A stretch of DNA of 64,000 nt from JACCQS01 sp963766765 (GTDB lineage: Bacteria; Actinomycetota; Actinomycetes; Mycobacteriales; Geodermatophilaceae): contig CAVYBR010000005.1 in NCBI GenBank assembly GCA_963766765.1, forward strand, positions 124,001 to 188,000, written 5' to 3'. Shown here piece after piece: positions 1 to 9,334 of the stretch. Each line of letters begins with the position of its first letter. Within the stretch, counting starts at the first letter, position 1. A model generated the notes under the pieces. It was not told the origin of the DNA. It saw only the letters and a list, made by a program, of their open reading frames with translations, and ran no database searches. Position numbers and translations under genes: made by a program.

Positions 1-926
1 TCTTCTTCTTCGCGCCGCCCTCGTCGGCGGTCATCGTCGTGATCCGGTTGTAAGCCTTCTCGAAGATCCGCGGCGCGGCGCCCATGAATGTCGGCTTCAC
101 CACTGCCAGGTTGTCGATGATCTTGTCGATCCGGCCGTCCACTGCGGTCTCGAAGCCGACTGCCATCTGGGTGCTCAACAGAACCTTGCCGAACGAATGC
201 GCCAACGGCAGCCACAGATACTGCAGGTCATCGACGGAGAGCAGCCCCGGTTCGGCCGCGACCGCCGCACCCTCGTACGTCCAGCTGGAGTGCCGCAGGC
301 GCACGCCCTTCGGGCGTCCGGTGGTCCCCGACGTATAGATCAGCGTCGCCAACGAGTCGGGAGTGATCGCCTTGACCCGGTCGTCGATCACCGACGGGGT
401 GGACGTCAGCAACTCGCGGCCACGCTCGGCCACATCGTCGAGGGTGAGGACCCAGTCCCCGTCCGCCTTGCCGTCGAAGGTGATCACGGCGGCGACCATA
501 GGGATCTCGGAGCGGGCTTCCACCAGCTTGGCGATCTGGCTGTCGTCCTCAGCGAAGACAACTCGCGACTCGGAGTCGGCGAGAATGAACGCCACATCCG
601 AGGCCATGGAGCTCGGGTAGACGGTTGTCGTCGCCGCGCCGGTACACATGATTGCCAGATCCGCGACGATCCACTCGTACCGAGTTCCGGAAGCGATCGC
701 CACCCGTTGCCCGGGCTCGACGCCAAGCGAAACAAGTCCGGCCGCGACCTCGCGCACACGCGCACCGGTCTCTGCCCAGGAGACCGACTTCCACCCGTCG
801 CCGTGTGGGAATCGGAACGCCGGCCGCGCTGGCGTGTCCTCGACCCGATCCAGGAACAGTCTGGCCATATTGGGCGCCCGGTTCTCGATGACTGCGGAAG
901 GTTCGGCGTACACCGTGTTGGTCATG
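1..926 (-). CDS. Long-chain acyl-CoA synthetase (AMP-forming), N-terminal part; truncated by window edge
   Basis: Activates fatty acids to acyl-CoA through an acyl-adenylate. About 308 codons are visible and the C-terminus lies outside the window. The adenylate-forming P-loop IYTSGTTGRPKG is at residues 196-207. It is followed by a segment typical of long-chain (FAA1-type) ligases, LWLPLAHSFGKV. The ATG is preceded by AAGAGGAGCC, a usable ribosome binding site. It is divergent from the amidase gene. A TACCGT element on the minus strand at 995-1000 could be its -10. Substrate length cannot be read from the sequence. Family is certain, precise substrate is not. Confidence 0.9.
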
Positions 927-1104
927 GCTCCTCTTGGATGCTGGTCGAGTCTGTCGCCGCGAGGGCGCCGCTCACTCGTGGCCGAGTACGCCGAACGGTA
1001 GATCAGAGACCCGCCACAGTGGTAGAGCGGGCGCCCGGAGCCCGCGGGTCTTCTTGGCCGGGAACCACCTGTCGGCGGCAGGCCGCGCTGTCGGAGGCGT
1101 TCGC

Positions 1105-1110
1105 TACGGT
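1105..1110 (+). promoter_or_regulatory. -10 element of a predicted leaderless amidase mRNA
   Basis: TACGGT fits the TANNNT consensus and is followed by six bases (TCCAAC) and then the GTG start at 1117. This spacing places the transcription start at or very near the start codon. No ribosome binding site is seen, consistent with leaderless translation, which is common in actinobacteria. Confidence 0.5.
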
Positions 1111-1116
1111 TCCAAC

Positions 1117-2496
1117 GTGGACGTCCTCGACTCGACCGCGCTCGACATCTCGGAAGCAGTTCGCAGCGGCAGGTGGTCGGCCGAGGAGGTCGTGGCCGCC
1201 CATCTGCACCGGATTCAAGAAGCGGATCAGCTTTGGAACGCCTTCCGGGTGGTCCGTACCGAGGCGGCCCTGGCCGAGGCGCGGGCGCTGGATTCCGATG
1301 TCGGTGTGCGCGACCTTCCGCTGGCCGGAGTCCCGGTCGCGATCAAGGACAACGTCGCGGTCACCGGCGAGCTGACCACGCACGGATCGGCATCGGTGCC
1401 ATCCCTCACGCCGGCGAGCAGTGATCACCCCGTCGTCGCGCGGCTACGAGGCGCCGGCGCCATCGTCGTCGGGATCACCCGGGTGCCCGAACTCTGCCTG
1501 TTCGCCTTCACCGACTGCCCGGAGGCGATCACCCGGAACCCGTGGGATCCGACCCGCACGACCGGCGGTTCCTCGGGTGGAAGTGCCGCGGCGGTCGCAG
1601 CTGGAATGGTCCCGATTGCCCACGGAGCCGACGGTCTGGGCTCGTTACGAATCCCGGCGGCCAGCTGTGGAGTGCTCACCCTCAAACCGGGCAGAGGCGT
1701 CGTACCAGCCGGACTCGGCGTGGGGGACTGGTTCGGGATGTCCGAGAACGGCATGCTTGCCAGCACGGTCAGCGACCTGGCGCTGGGTCATGGCGTCCTT
1801 GCCGGCAGTGCGCGACCGGACCTTCCGATGCTGCCGCCGGAAAGTCTGCGGATCGGCACCTCCATCCGCAGCCCGCTCGTGGGTACTCGCCCCGATGCGG
1901 ACAGTCGGTCCGGGGTAGACCGCGCGGCCGCGGCGCTGGCCGCATTGGGTCACCGGGTTGCACCGGTTCGGGTTCCCTACCCGACCTCGGCGGCCCTCGC
2001 TCTGATCCTGCGCTGGTTCGCGGTGGCTGCCGCGGACGCCGAGGGTCTTGGAGCCGATCCCGCACTGCTGCAACCGAGAACCCGCCGGCAGGCTCAATTG
2101 GGCCGTTTGGTCACCAGGCTGGGACTGGTCCGGCCGGAGCCGGTCCGAGCCTTCGAGACACGTGCTCGGGCACTGTTCGACGAGGTGGACGTCCTTCTCG
2201 TGCCGATCTCGCTCGGGACGCCACCACCGGCCGAGAACTGGCATCGGCGCGGCTGGTTGACCAATGTGCTGACCTCGTCCCGCTTCGCCCCGTTTCCCTC
2301 GGTGTGGAACTACGCCAGGTATCCGGCGATGAGCGTTCCGATGGGAACACGCAGCGACGGTCTGCCGTTGGCCGTACAGATGGTCGGACCCCCCGGCAGC
2401 GAGGCACGATTGTTGGGTGTCGCAGCCGCTCTCGAACGCGAGCTTCCCTGGCAGCGACACGCCCCGTCCCGTATGGCGGAGCCCAAACCGAGCTAG
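1117..2496 (+). CDS. Amidase signature family protein
   Basis: Predicted amidase of 459 residues; hydrolyses an amide bond, substrate unknown. The Ser-cisSer-Lys triad of the amidase signature family is visible: Lys in VAIKDNVAV (about residue 72), the glycine/serine-rich GGSSGGSAAAVAAG (about 150), and the cis-Ser in GADGLGSLRIPAASCG. Total length is normal for the family. The GTG start was chosen because it follows a -10 box by six bases and because the family fold begins directly after it; the longer open frame upstream lacks family similarity. It could be annotated as a GatA-like or aryl-acylamidase, but no gatB/gatC is adjacent, so a role in tRNA amidation is unlikely. Confidence 0.88.
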   Translation: MDVLDSTALDISEAVRSGRWSAEEVVAAHLHRIQEADQLWNAFRVVRTEAALAEARALDSDVGVRDLPLAGVPVAIKDNVAVTGELTTHGSASVPSLTPASSDHPVVARLRGAGAIVVGITRVPELCLFAFTDCPEAITRNPWDPTRTTGGSSGGSAAAVAAGMVPIAHGADGLGSLRIPAASCGVLTLKPGRGVVPAGLGVGDWFGMSENGMLASTVSDLALGHGVLAGSARPDLPMLPPESLRIGTSIRSPLVGTRPDADSRSGVDRAAAALAALGHRVAPVRVPYPTSAALALILRWFAVAAADAEGLGADPALLQPRTRRQAQLGRLVTRLGLVRPEPVRAFETRARALFDEVDVLLVPISLGTPPPAENWHRRGWLTNVLTSSRFAPFPSVWNYARYPAMSVPMGTRSDGLPLAVQMVGPPGSEARLLGVAAALERELPWQRHAPSRMAEPKPS

Positions 2497-2512
2497 TCGA
2501 ACACGCGTTCGA
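2497..2512 (+). promoter_or_regulatory. LexA (SOS) box upstream of uvrA
   Basis: TCGAACACGCGTTCGA has perfect TCGAAC/GTTCGA arms around a 4-bp centre, the actinobacterial LexA operator pattern (TCGAAC-N4-GTTCGA). It starts immediately after the amidase stop codon and abuts a TACACT -10 candidate at 2513-2518, so bound LexA would block RNA polymerase. It lies 67 bp upstream of the uvrA start codon. Confidence 0.85.
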
Positions 2513-2518
2513 TACACT
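2513..2518 (+). promoter_or_regulatory. Candidate -10 element of uvrA
   Basis: TACACT lies directly downstream of the LexA box and about 60 bp before the uvrA start. No convincing -35 is visible 17 bp upstream. The call rests on the TANNNT pattern and the operator overlap. Confidence 0.45.
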
Positions 2519-2578
2519 TGACCGGTTCGGATGCGCCGCAGACTGACCCACGGCATGTACCAGGAGGACGAAGGCTCG

Positions 2579-5539
2579 ATGGACAGACTGGTCGTGCGCG
2601 GCGCTCGCGAGCACAACCTCAAGGACGTCCACCTGGACCTCCCGCGCAACGCGATGATCGTCTTCACCGGCCTGTCCGGTTCCGGCAAGTCGAGTCTCGC
2701 GTTCGACACGATCTTCGCCGAGGGGCAACGCCGTTATGTCGAGTCACTGTCGGCATATGCGAGGCAGTTCCTGGGCCAGCTGGACAAGCCGGACGTGGAT
2801 TTCATCGAGGGTCTGTCTCCGGCGGTGTCCATCGACCAGAAGTCGACCAACCGCAACCCGCGCTCGACGGTCGGCACCATCACCGAGGTCTATGACTACC
2901 TGCGGCTGCTCTATGCGCGCGCCGGGCAGCCGCACTGCCCGATCTGCGGGCGGGTGATCGCCAAGCAGACTCCGCAACAGATCGTCGACCAGGTCCTGGC
3001 CCTCGAGGAGGGCACCCGGTTCCAGGTCCTCGCACCGGTGGTCCGGGAACGCAAGGGTGAATACGTCGACCTGTTCTCCGCACTGCAGGGGCAGGGTTTC
3101 GCCCGGGCGCGGATCGACGGGGTCGTCCATGCGTTGACCGACGCCCCGAAGCTCAAGAAGCAGGAAAAGCACTCCATCGAGGTCGTCATCGACCGGCTCA
3201 CGGTCCGGGCCAGTTCCAAGCAGCGGCTGACCGACTCGGTCGAGACCGCACTGCGGTTGGCCGGGGGCCTCGTGGTGCTCGAGTTCGTGGACCTGCCCGA
3301 GGACGACCCGCATCGCGAGCGCACGTTCTCCGAGCACCTGGCCTGCCTCTACGACGGGCTCTCCTTCGAAGCGCTCGAGCCGCGCTCGTTCTCGTTCAAC
3401 TCGCCCTTCGGCGCGTGCCCCGAGTGCACCGGTCTGGGCACCCGCAAGGAGGTCGACTCCGACCTGGTGATCCCGGACCCGGAGCGCTCGCTCGGTGCGG
3501 GCGCAATCGCCCCTTGGGCCGGTGCCCAGACGAACGAATACTTCTCCCGGTTGCTGACCGGACTCGGTGACCTGATCGGATTTTCGATGGACACCCCCTG
3601 GCAGGAACTGCCGGCGAGGGCACGCAAGGTGATCCTCGAAGGTACGAACGAACAGGTGCACGTTTCGTACAAGAACCGCTACAACCGGACCCGCTCCTAC
3701 TACGCGTCCTACGAGGGCGTCATCCCGTTCCTGGAGCGGCGACACGCGGACACCGACAGCGACTGGGCCCGGGACAAGTACGAGGGATACATGCGCGATG
3801 TGCCGTGTCCGGTCTGTAACGGCACCCGATTGAAGCCAGAGATCCTCGCAGTCACGTTGGGCGGCAAGAACATCGCCGAGGTGACCAGCCTGTCCATCGG
3901 TGAGTGCTCGGTCTTCCTCAACGGACTGGAGCTGGCCGACCGGGAGCGAATGATCGCTGACCGAGTCTTGAAAGAGGTTCAGGCGCGACTCTCGTTCCTG
4001 GTCGATGTCGGTCTGGACTACCTGTCTTTGAGCCGGCCGGCGGCGACACTGGCCGGCGGTGAGGCGCAACGAATCCGGTTGGCCACTCAGATCGGGTCGG
4101 GGCTGGTGGGCGTGCTCTACGTACTGGACGAGCCCTCGATCGGCTTGCACCAGCGCGACAACCGCCGACTGATCGAAACGCTGGTCCGGCTTCGCGACCT
4201 CGGCAACACCCTGATCGTCGTCGAGCACGACGAGGACACGATCCGCCGAGCTGACTGGATCGTCGACATCGGTCCGGGGGCTGGAGAGCACGGTGGACAC
4301 ATCGTCAGCAGCGGGACATTGGAAGATCTGCTGTCGGCGCAGGGATCGCTGACCGGCGACTACCTGTCCGGCCGTCGCGAGATCCCGGTACCCAAGCATC
4401 GCCGCCCGCTCGCCCTCGGACGGGAGCTGGTCGTCAAGGGCGCACGCGAGCACAACCTGCGCGGGATCGACGTCACGTTCCCGCTCGGTGCGTTGGTGGC
4501 GGTCACCGGGGTGTCGGGCTCGGGCAAGTCAACGCTGGTCAACGACATCCTCTACGCGACGCTGGCCAATCAGATCAACGGTTCCCGACTGGTCCCGGGC
4601 AGACACCGCAGGGTGACCGGCGTGGAAGAGGTCGACAAGGTCGTTGGTGTCGACCAATCACCGATCGGCCGGACTCCGCGATCCAACCCGGCCACCTACA
4701 CCGGTGTCTTCGACCACATCCGCAAGCTGTTCGCCCAGACCCAGGAGGCGAAGGTCCGCGGTTACCAACCCGGTCGGTTCTCCTTCAACGTGAAGGGCGG
4801 TCGCTGCGAGGCCTGCTCGGGCGACGGCACGATCAAGATCGAGATGAACTTCCTGCCGGATGTCTATGTGCCGTGCGAGGTCTGCAAGGGAGCCCGGTAC
4901 AACCGGGAGACCTTGGAGGTGCACTTCAAGGGCCGCACCATCGCTGAGGTGCTCGATATGCCGATCGAGGAAGGCGCTGAATTCTTCGCCGCGATCCCCC
5001 CGATCGCGCGGCATCTGCGCACGTTGGTGGACGTGGGGCTCGGGTACGTCCGGCTCGGCCAGCCGGCACCAACCCTGTCCGGCGGGGAGGCGCAGCGGGT
5101 GAAGCTGGCGAGCGAGCTGCAGAAGCGCTCGACGGGCAGGACCGTCTACATCTTGGACGAGCCGACCACCGGACTGCACTTCGAGGACATCCGCAAACTT
5201 CTCGGCGTCATCAACGGCTTGGTGGACAAAGGCAACTCAGTGATCGTGATCGAGCACAACCTGGATGTCATCAAGTCCGCTGACTGGATCATCGACATGG
5301 GTCCAGAAGGCGGCGGCGGCGGCGGACGAGTGGTGATCGAGGGCACCCCCGAGGATGTCGCGACTCATCCGCGGAGCCACACCGGCCGCTTCCTCAAGCC
5401 GCTGCTCGAAAACGGCAGGGCAGGCGGTCCGGCGAGCACGTCGTCTGCCGCCCGTCCGCGAACTGCCGCGCGGACCGCCACCGCGAAGAAGTCGGCAGCG
5501 AAGGCAACTGCCACTGCCGTCCGCCGCAAAGCCAGCTGA
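2579..5539 (+). CDS. uvrA: Excinuclease ABC subunit A
   Basis: UvrA recognises DNA lesions with UvrB at the start of nucleotide excision repair. The protein has 986 residues and two ABC ATPase modules: Walker A GLSGSGKSS near residue 33 and GVSGSGKST near 647, with signature motifs LAGGEAQR and LSGGEAQR. Zinc-binding cysteine pairs are visible (CPICG, CPECTGLG, CPVCNG, CEACSGDG, CEVCKG). The C-terminus carries an extra Ala/Thr/Lys-rich basic tail of about 35 residues. The ATG was chosen over an upstream in-frame ATG because AGGAGG precedes it at about 2562 and because the family N-terminus begins here. A LexA box sits in its promoter. The gene ends 2 bp from the convergent kinase gene. Confidence 0.97.
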   Translation: MDRLVVRGAREHNLKDVHLDLPRNAMIVFTGLSGSGKSSLAFDTIFAEGQRRYVESLSAYARQFLGQLDKPDVDFIEGLSPAVSIDQKSTNRNPRSTVGTITEVYDYLRLLYARAGQPHCPICGRVIAKQTPQQIVDQVLALEEGTRFQVLAPVVRERKGEYVDLFSALQGQGFARARIDGVVHALTDAPKLKKQEKHSIEVVIDRLTVRASSKQRLTDSVETALRLAGGLVVLEFVDLPEDDPHRERTFSEHLACLYDGLSFEALEPRSFSFNSPFGACPECTGLGTRKEVDSDLVIPDPERSLGAGAIAPWAGAQTNEYFSRLLTGLGDLIGFSMDTPWQELPARARKVILEGTNEQVHVSYKNRYNRTRSYYASYEGVIPFLERRHADTDSDWARDKYEGYMRDVPCPVCNGTRLKPEILAVTLGGKNIAEVTSLSIGECSVFLNGLELADRERMIADRVLKEVQARLSFLVDVGLDYLSLSRPAATLAGGEAQRIRLATQIGSGLVGVLYVLDEPSIGLHQRDNRRLIETLVRLRDLGNTLIVVEHDEDTIRRADWIVDIGPGAGEHGGHIVSSGTLEDLLSAQGSLTGDYLSGRREIPVPKHRRPLALGRELVVKGAREHNLRGIDVTFPLGALVAVTGVSGSGKSTLVNDILYATLANQINGSRLVPGRHRRVTGVEEVDKVVGVDQSPIGRTPRSNPATYTGVFDHIRKLFAQTQEAKVRGYQPGRFSFNVKGGRCEACSGDGTIKIEMNFLPDVYVPCEVCKGARYNRETLEVHFKGRTIAEVLDMPIEEGAEFFAAIPPIARHLRTLVDVGLGYVRLGQPAPTLSGGEAQRVKLASELQKRSTGRTVYILDEPTTGLHFEDIRKLLGVINGLVDKGNSVIVIEHNLDVIKSADWIIDMGPEGGGGGGRVVIEGTPEDVATHPRSHTGRFLKPLLENGRAGGPASTSSAARPRTAARTATAKKSAAKATATAVRRKAS

Positions 5540-5541
5540 CG

Positions 5542-8142
5542 TCAGCGGTTCGACCAAGCGGGCGCGTACCCATCGGCGACGGGTCCGTTGGTCAGCAATC
5601 GGACGCCGGTCCCGTCAGCCGACATGATCCACAGTCGGTCCGTACGAACGCCGGCTGCGTCGGCACGGTCGGATTTGAAGACGATCATCGAGCCGTCCGG
5701 CGACCAGGCAGGATCCTGATCGATGCCGACATCCGCGGCCAGGACCTGATTGGCTCCGTCCTGATAGACGACGATCTCGGTATTGACCGGCGTGTTCCCG
5801 TCGTCGATCCACGCGCGAAAGGCGATCCGCGTTCCATCTGGGGAGAAGATGGCGTCGGCCCCCCTCGTCGACGGCTCGGTGATCATGACGGCGGGGGCGC
5901 TGCCGTCTGTGGCCAATTGATACAGCGGACCGTCACCGGCGCCGGCATCGGCGCTGCCCCAGTAGATGAGGGACGTCCCGTCTGGGGCGAACGCCAGGTC
6001 ATCGAAGATGGGCACGCCCGGCTGCAGCGCACGAATGCTCGCGCCCCAGGGCGTCAGGAGTTGCATGGTCGCCGTGCCGGCGGCGTCGATGCAGACGACG
6101 GCGAGCATCGTGGGATCGGCTGGGTTCCAGGCCGGTCGAAGCACGCTGTCGCACCCCGGTGGGGTCTCTGCGAAGAGTGGCCGCGCACCGGTGCCATCGG
6201 TGGCGACGACCCAGATCTCGAGGGCCTGCTCGCGCTGGCGTAGGAAGACCACGCTGGATCGATCTGGAGCGATCACCGGTCCGAAGTCCGGCGCGGCGTC
6301 TGTCGTGAGCCGGGTCTGTGTCTGTCCCGTCACGCTGTCGACGGTGTAGAGGTCGAGGTTTCCATCGATCTGCTGATTGGCGACCAGCACGTTCCCGGGC
6401 AGTTCCGGGCCGCTCGGCAGCCCCAGATCGGCGCTGCTCGGCACGCTGCTCCCGCCTCCGCTGTCGGACCTGCTTCCACCGTCAGACCCGGTGTCGGCCG
6501 ACGATGCCGATGTAGCCGCGGTCGGGCCGTCAGGGTCTTCGTCGTTGATCAGGATGTAGGCAGTGACGCCACCGGCGAGGGCGACGAGGGCTGCTGCCAC
6601 CAGGGCTACGAGCTTGCGACTGTTACCTCGCCCAGCCGGTCGCTGCGGCGATGGAGCCGGATGAGATGGCGATTGAGCCGGGAGCCATGGCGGTGGGGCA
6701 GCGGGCGATCGATCCGCCGGCGGCCACGATTGCTGCTGCGGCGGCGAGGTTGGTGGTGGCGGCTCCGGGGCGAGGTCGTGCCGGATGGGCGGGGCCGGTT
6801 GGGCCAGACGTGGGTCAGTAGTCGGCGGGCGGAATGGCGCAACCTCTGGTCTCGACTCGATCACCGTGGCCGGAGCCGCGGGCTGAGTTGGAAGTTCAGC
6901 CGCCCCGCTCGGACTCGAGACGCCGGCGGCCTGCCAGGTACATCGGTCCTCCAGTCCGCGCACGAGATCATCGAGTTGCGGCGGCCGAGTGGACAACCCT
7001 GGGACGTACGTCACTCGCGCCGAGCGACCTGCCGCATGTACCTCGACTGTGATGGCGGCAGAGTGCAGGGCAGACCCTGTGGGCTCAGTTTGCGCGTCGC
7101 CCCAGTCCGATTCGGGGAGCGGCAAGCTGTCCGGCAGGTCGAAAAGCCTTGACTGCCTGACTAACTCGACGAGGCCGTCCCGGTCGGCCGGAGACAGTTC
7201 CTCGGTGCCGACCGGCCCAAGGCGCATGTGCTCGGACGAGTCCGGATCAGCACGACTCGCGCTGATCGAGTAGGGCAGCGGTGGCGCGGGTGGCAGCGAG
7301 GCCAGGGCCTGCCGCGCGTCGGCGGCGAGCGCCCGACACGTGGGATATCGCTCAGCCGGATTCTTGGCCATCGCCCGCGCGATCACGTCATCAAGTGCGG
7401 GGGGCAGCCACGGCGTTCGGGCGGTGGGCCGCGGGGGCGGACGGGTGAGATGACCGTGCATGGCCGCGGCCATCGTCGTCCCGGGGTAGGGCACCGATCC
7501 CGTGAGCAGCTTGTAGAGCACGCAGCCCAGGGCATAGATGTCGACCCGGTGATCGAAAGCCCCGCCTTCGATCTGTTCCGGCGGCGCATAGTCGAACGTG
7601 CCGATCACGCTTCCGGTCTTGGTCAGACCGCGCCCCTCCTCGTCGGCGGCCTTGGCGATCCCGAAGTCGGCAAGGAGCACCCGTTCGGGCTCACCCTCCT
7701 CACCTGGGGCGAGCAGGATGTTGGCGGGTTTCACGTCGCGGTGCCACAGCCCGTTGCGATGGGCAAAGTCCAAGGCGGCGGCGACCTGGCCCACGATGCG
7801 AACCGCTCTCTGGGCCGGCAGTCGGCCACCGGCCAGGGCCAGCGCCTGCGCGGCGTCCATGCCGGTGATCAAGGGCATGCTGATCCAAAGCTGGCCGTCT
7901 TCGACGCCCCGATCGTTGACTCCCACGATGTTCGGATGGTCGAGCCGAGCTGCGATGTCGGCCTCGCGGGCGAAGCGGACCGCGAAATCCGGGTCGTGAG
8001 ACAGGTCCGGGCGGAGGAGTTTCAGCGCATCCGAACGCGGCAGCCGGGGGTGCCGGGCGCGGTATACCGTCCCCATGCCGCCCACGCCGAGCGTCGCCTC
8101 GATAGTGAACCCCGCGAACACCGTCCCGGGTTCTAGCGGCAC
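5542..8142 (-). CDS. Membrane Ser/Thr protein kinase (PknF-like) with extracellular TolB/WD40-like propeller
   Basis: Transmembrane signalling kinase of 866 residues. The kinase domain spans about residues 8-270: glycine loop LGVGGMGTVYRARHP, Lys in DALKLL, catalytic HRDVKPANILL, DFG as LADFGIAK. A Pro-rich linker follows, then one membrane helix near residue 540 (LVALVAAALVALAGGVTAYI). The outer part contains repeated propeller-type motifs (APDRSSVVF, APDGTSLIYW, SPDGTRIAF, SPDGSMIVF), suggesting a six- or seven-bladed sensor. The GTG start gives MPLEPGTVFAGFTIE, which matches the PknF-type N-terminus, and has GGAGG five bases upstream; a TTG at 8154 is the alternative. The ligand and phosphorylation targets are unknown. 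Confidence 0.93.
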   Translation of the reverse strand: MPLEPGTVFAGFTIEATLGVGGMGTVYRARHPRLPRSDALKLLRPDLSHDPDFAVRFAREADIAARLDHPNIVGVNDRGVEDGQLWISMPLITGMDAAQALALAGGRLPAQRAVRIVGQVAAALDFAHRNGLWHRDVKPANILLAPGEEGEPERVLLADFGIAKAADEEGRGLTKTGSVIGTFDYAPPEQIEGGAFDHRVDIYALGCVLYKLLTGSVPYPGTTMAAAMHGHLTRPPPRPTARTPWLPPALDDVIARAMAKNPAERYPTCRALAADARQALASLPPAPPLPYSISASRADPDSSEHMRLGPVGTEELSPADRDGLVELVRQSRLFDLPDSLPLPESDWGDAQTEPTGSALHSAAITVEVHAAGRSARVTYVPGLSTRPPQLDDLVRGLEDRCTWQAAGVSSPSGAAELPTQPAAPATVIESRPEVAPFRPPTTDPRLAQPAPPIRHDLAPEPPPPTSPPQQQSWPPADRSPAAPPPWLPAQSPSHPAPSPQRPAGRGNSRKLVALVAAALVALAGGVTAYILINDEDPDGPTAATSASSADTGSDGGSRSDSGGGSSVPSSADLGLPSGPELPGNVLVANQQIDGNLDLYTVDSVTGQTQTRLTTDAAPDFGPVIAPDRSSVVFLRQREQALEIWVVATDGTGARPLFAETPPGCDSVLRPAWNPADPTMLAVVCIDAAGTATMQLLTPWGASIRALQPGVPIFDDLAFAPDGTSLIYWGSADAGAGDGPLYQLATDGSAPAVMITEPSTRGADAIFSPDGTRIAFRAWIDDGNTPVNTEIVVYQDGANQVLAADVGIDQDPAWSPDGSMIVFKSDRADAAGVRTDRLWIMSADGTGVRLLTNGPVADGYAPAWSNR

Positions 8143-8240
8143 GATCGCCTCCAAGTCGCCCCTACGCAGGCAACGATACGACCGCCGTGCGTCGATCGGA
8201 CTGCACCTGAGGGCGTTGTACGGACCGCCGCGCCGTCAGG

Positions 8241-9155
8241 TCAGCAGGTCATCCCGCTTCCGGGGTTGTCGTTGAACGAGATGTGTACGTGGTCGTAGTG
8301 GTCGGGAACCTGCCAGAGGATGTACTTGACCGCGAGTTCCTCGGTGTGTTCCTCCGCGTAGGCCGCGAGCGCATCACCCGTGGCGTTGTCGACCATGAAG
8401 TCCAGGGCGTACCCGCGGGGGTGGTCAGAGGATGAGTTTCCCGGCCGGGACGCGACGCCGCCGATCCGGGACTCCGGGATTCCGAAGACGATGCTCAGGT
8501 GCCAGCCGGCTTGTGCGACATGCGGTTTGACGCCACCGAAGCCCTCCGTCGGGCAGGGGTTGCCGGTCAGCGCCGCGCTGCCGGTCGGGCCGTTCGCGCC
8601 CCCAGATGAACCGAGTTCTGGAACCAGGGCGGGCTCGGCACCGGGGAGTGGGGGCGGCGCGGCCAGGATCGAGTCACCTTCGGTGCGCTCACCGCGGGAA
8701 GCCGCGGCGTCGGCCCCGCGCTCGGCCACAGCTGCGGCCTGATCACCGGCCGACGCGGCGACGAGCGCCTGCGGCGACGCGGCCATGGAAACGGGTTGGC
8801 TGCCCGCGAAGATGCTGGCCGCGACGAGTGTCGCGGCAACGGCCGCGAGCGGGCGGCGGTGCGCGTTCCGGTACGCGGGCCGATGCCGGCTGCGCGAACC
8901 GGCCGCCAGTCGACCGGACAGTGCCGCCATCGTTCGCTGCATGTACTGCCGGGGCTGCGCCGGTTCACTGGCGTGTCTGCCGTGGCCTGCCTCCCTGAAC
9001 TCGGCGAGTTGCAGGGGCCCGGTGGGCAGGGTTTCCAGGGCGAGGTCGGGTTGCACTGTCGAGGGTTCTGCGGGCTCGCTGTGTGCCGAGGGTCTCAACG
9101 CCGAGAGCCCGCTCAGAGTGGCGGATACGCCACTGGGGGAGCGATGACGCGCCAA
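8241..9155 (-). CDS. Secreted or membrane-anchored DD-peptidase/Hedgehog-fold protein (ARB-07466/VldE-like C-terminal domain)
   Basis: Protein of 304 residues, probably acting on the cell wall. One hydrophobic segment lies near residues 105-125 (LAAVAATLVAASIFAGS), preceded by about 100 mostly polar residues. The C-terminal domain of about 110 residues shows the zinc-peptidase pattern SSDHPRGYALDFMV (His-x6-Asp) and DHYDHVHISF (His-x-His), as in DD-carboxypeptidase/Hedgehog folds. The TTG start is chosen because GGAGG lies 8 bases upstream; a later in-frame ATG would give a shorter protein starting near residue 72. A 7-bp-stem hairpin precedes the ribosome binding site. Catalytic activity is inferred from fold motifs only. 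Confidence 0.75.
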   Translation of the reverse strand: MARHRSPSGVSATLSGLSALRPSAHSEPAEPSTVQPDLALETLPTGPLQLAEFREAGHGRHASEPAQPRQYMQRTMAALSGRLAAGSRSRHRPAYRNAHRRPLAAVAATLVAASIFAGSQPVSMAASPQALVAASAGDQAAAVAERGADAAASRGERTEGDSILAAPPPLPGAEPALVPELGSSGGANGPTGSAALTGNPCPTEGFGGVKPHVAQAGWHLSIVFGIPESRIGGVASRPGNSSSDHPRGYALDFMVDNATGDALAAYAEEHTEELAVKYILWQVPDHYDHVHISFNDNPGSGMTC

Positions 9156-9177
9156 GAAACGTTCCTCCAGGTATCGG

Positions 9178-9204
9178 ATCCGTCAGGCCAGCGAGCCGAC
9201 GGAT
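9178..9204 (-). other. Hairpin in the 5' leader of the DD-peptidase-fold gene
   Basis: ATCCGTC and GACGGAT form a perfect 7-bp stem with a 13-base loop that contains an inner GGC/GCC pair. The hairpin lies about 10 bases upstream of the GGAGG ribosome binding site of the gene starting at 9155. It could affect translation initiation or mRNA stability. I see no match to a known riboswitch class. Confidence 0.45.
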
Positions 9205-9334
9205 GCCGGCTTGCAGCAGCGTAGTCATTACTGGTACGCGCGTTATCAGATCGTTAGCTTAGGGGCACTTTAACGGGCCGCGGGTGCTCCGGCAACGGCG
9301 CCCCCTCTTCGGCGAGTTGCGGGGCGACCTCAGA

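Noticed and set aside
2744..4453. Long minus-strand open frame antisense to uvrA.
   Set aside because: High GC produces long antisense frames; composition is Arg/Gln/Val-biased and uvrA is unambiguous.
9156..9262. Possible c-di-AMP (ydaO) riboswitch before the wall peptidase-like gene.
   Set aside because: The conserved internal motifs of that class are not recognisable; only a simple hairpin can be supported.
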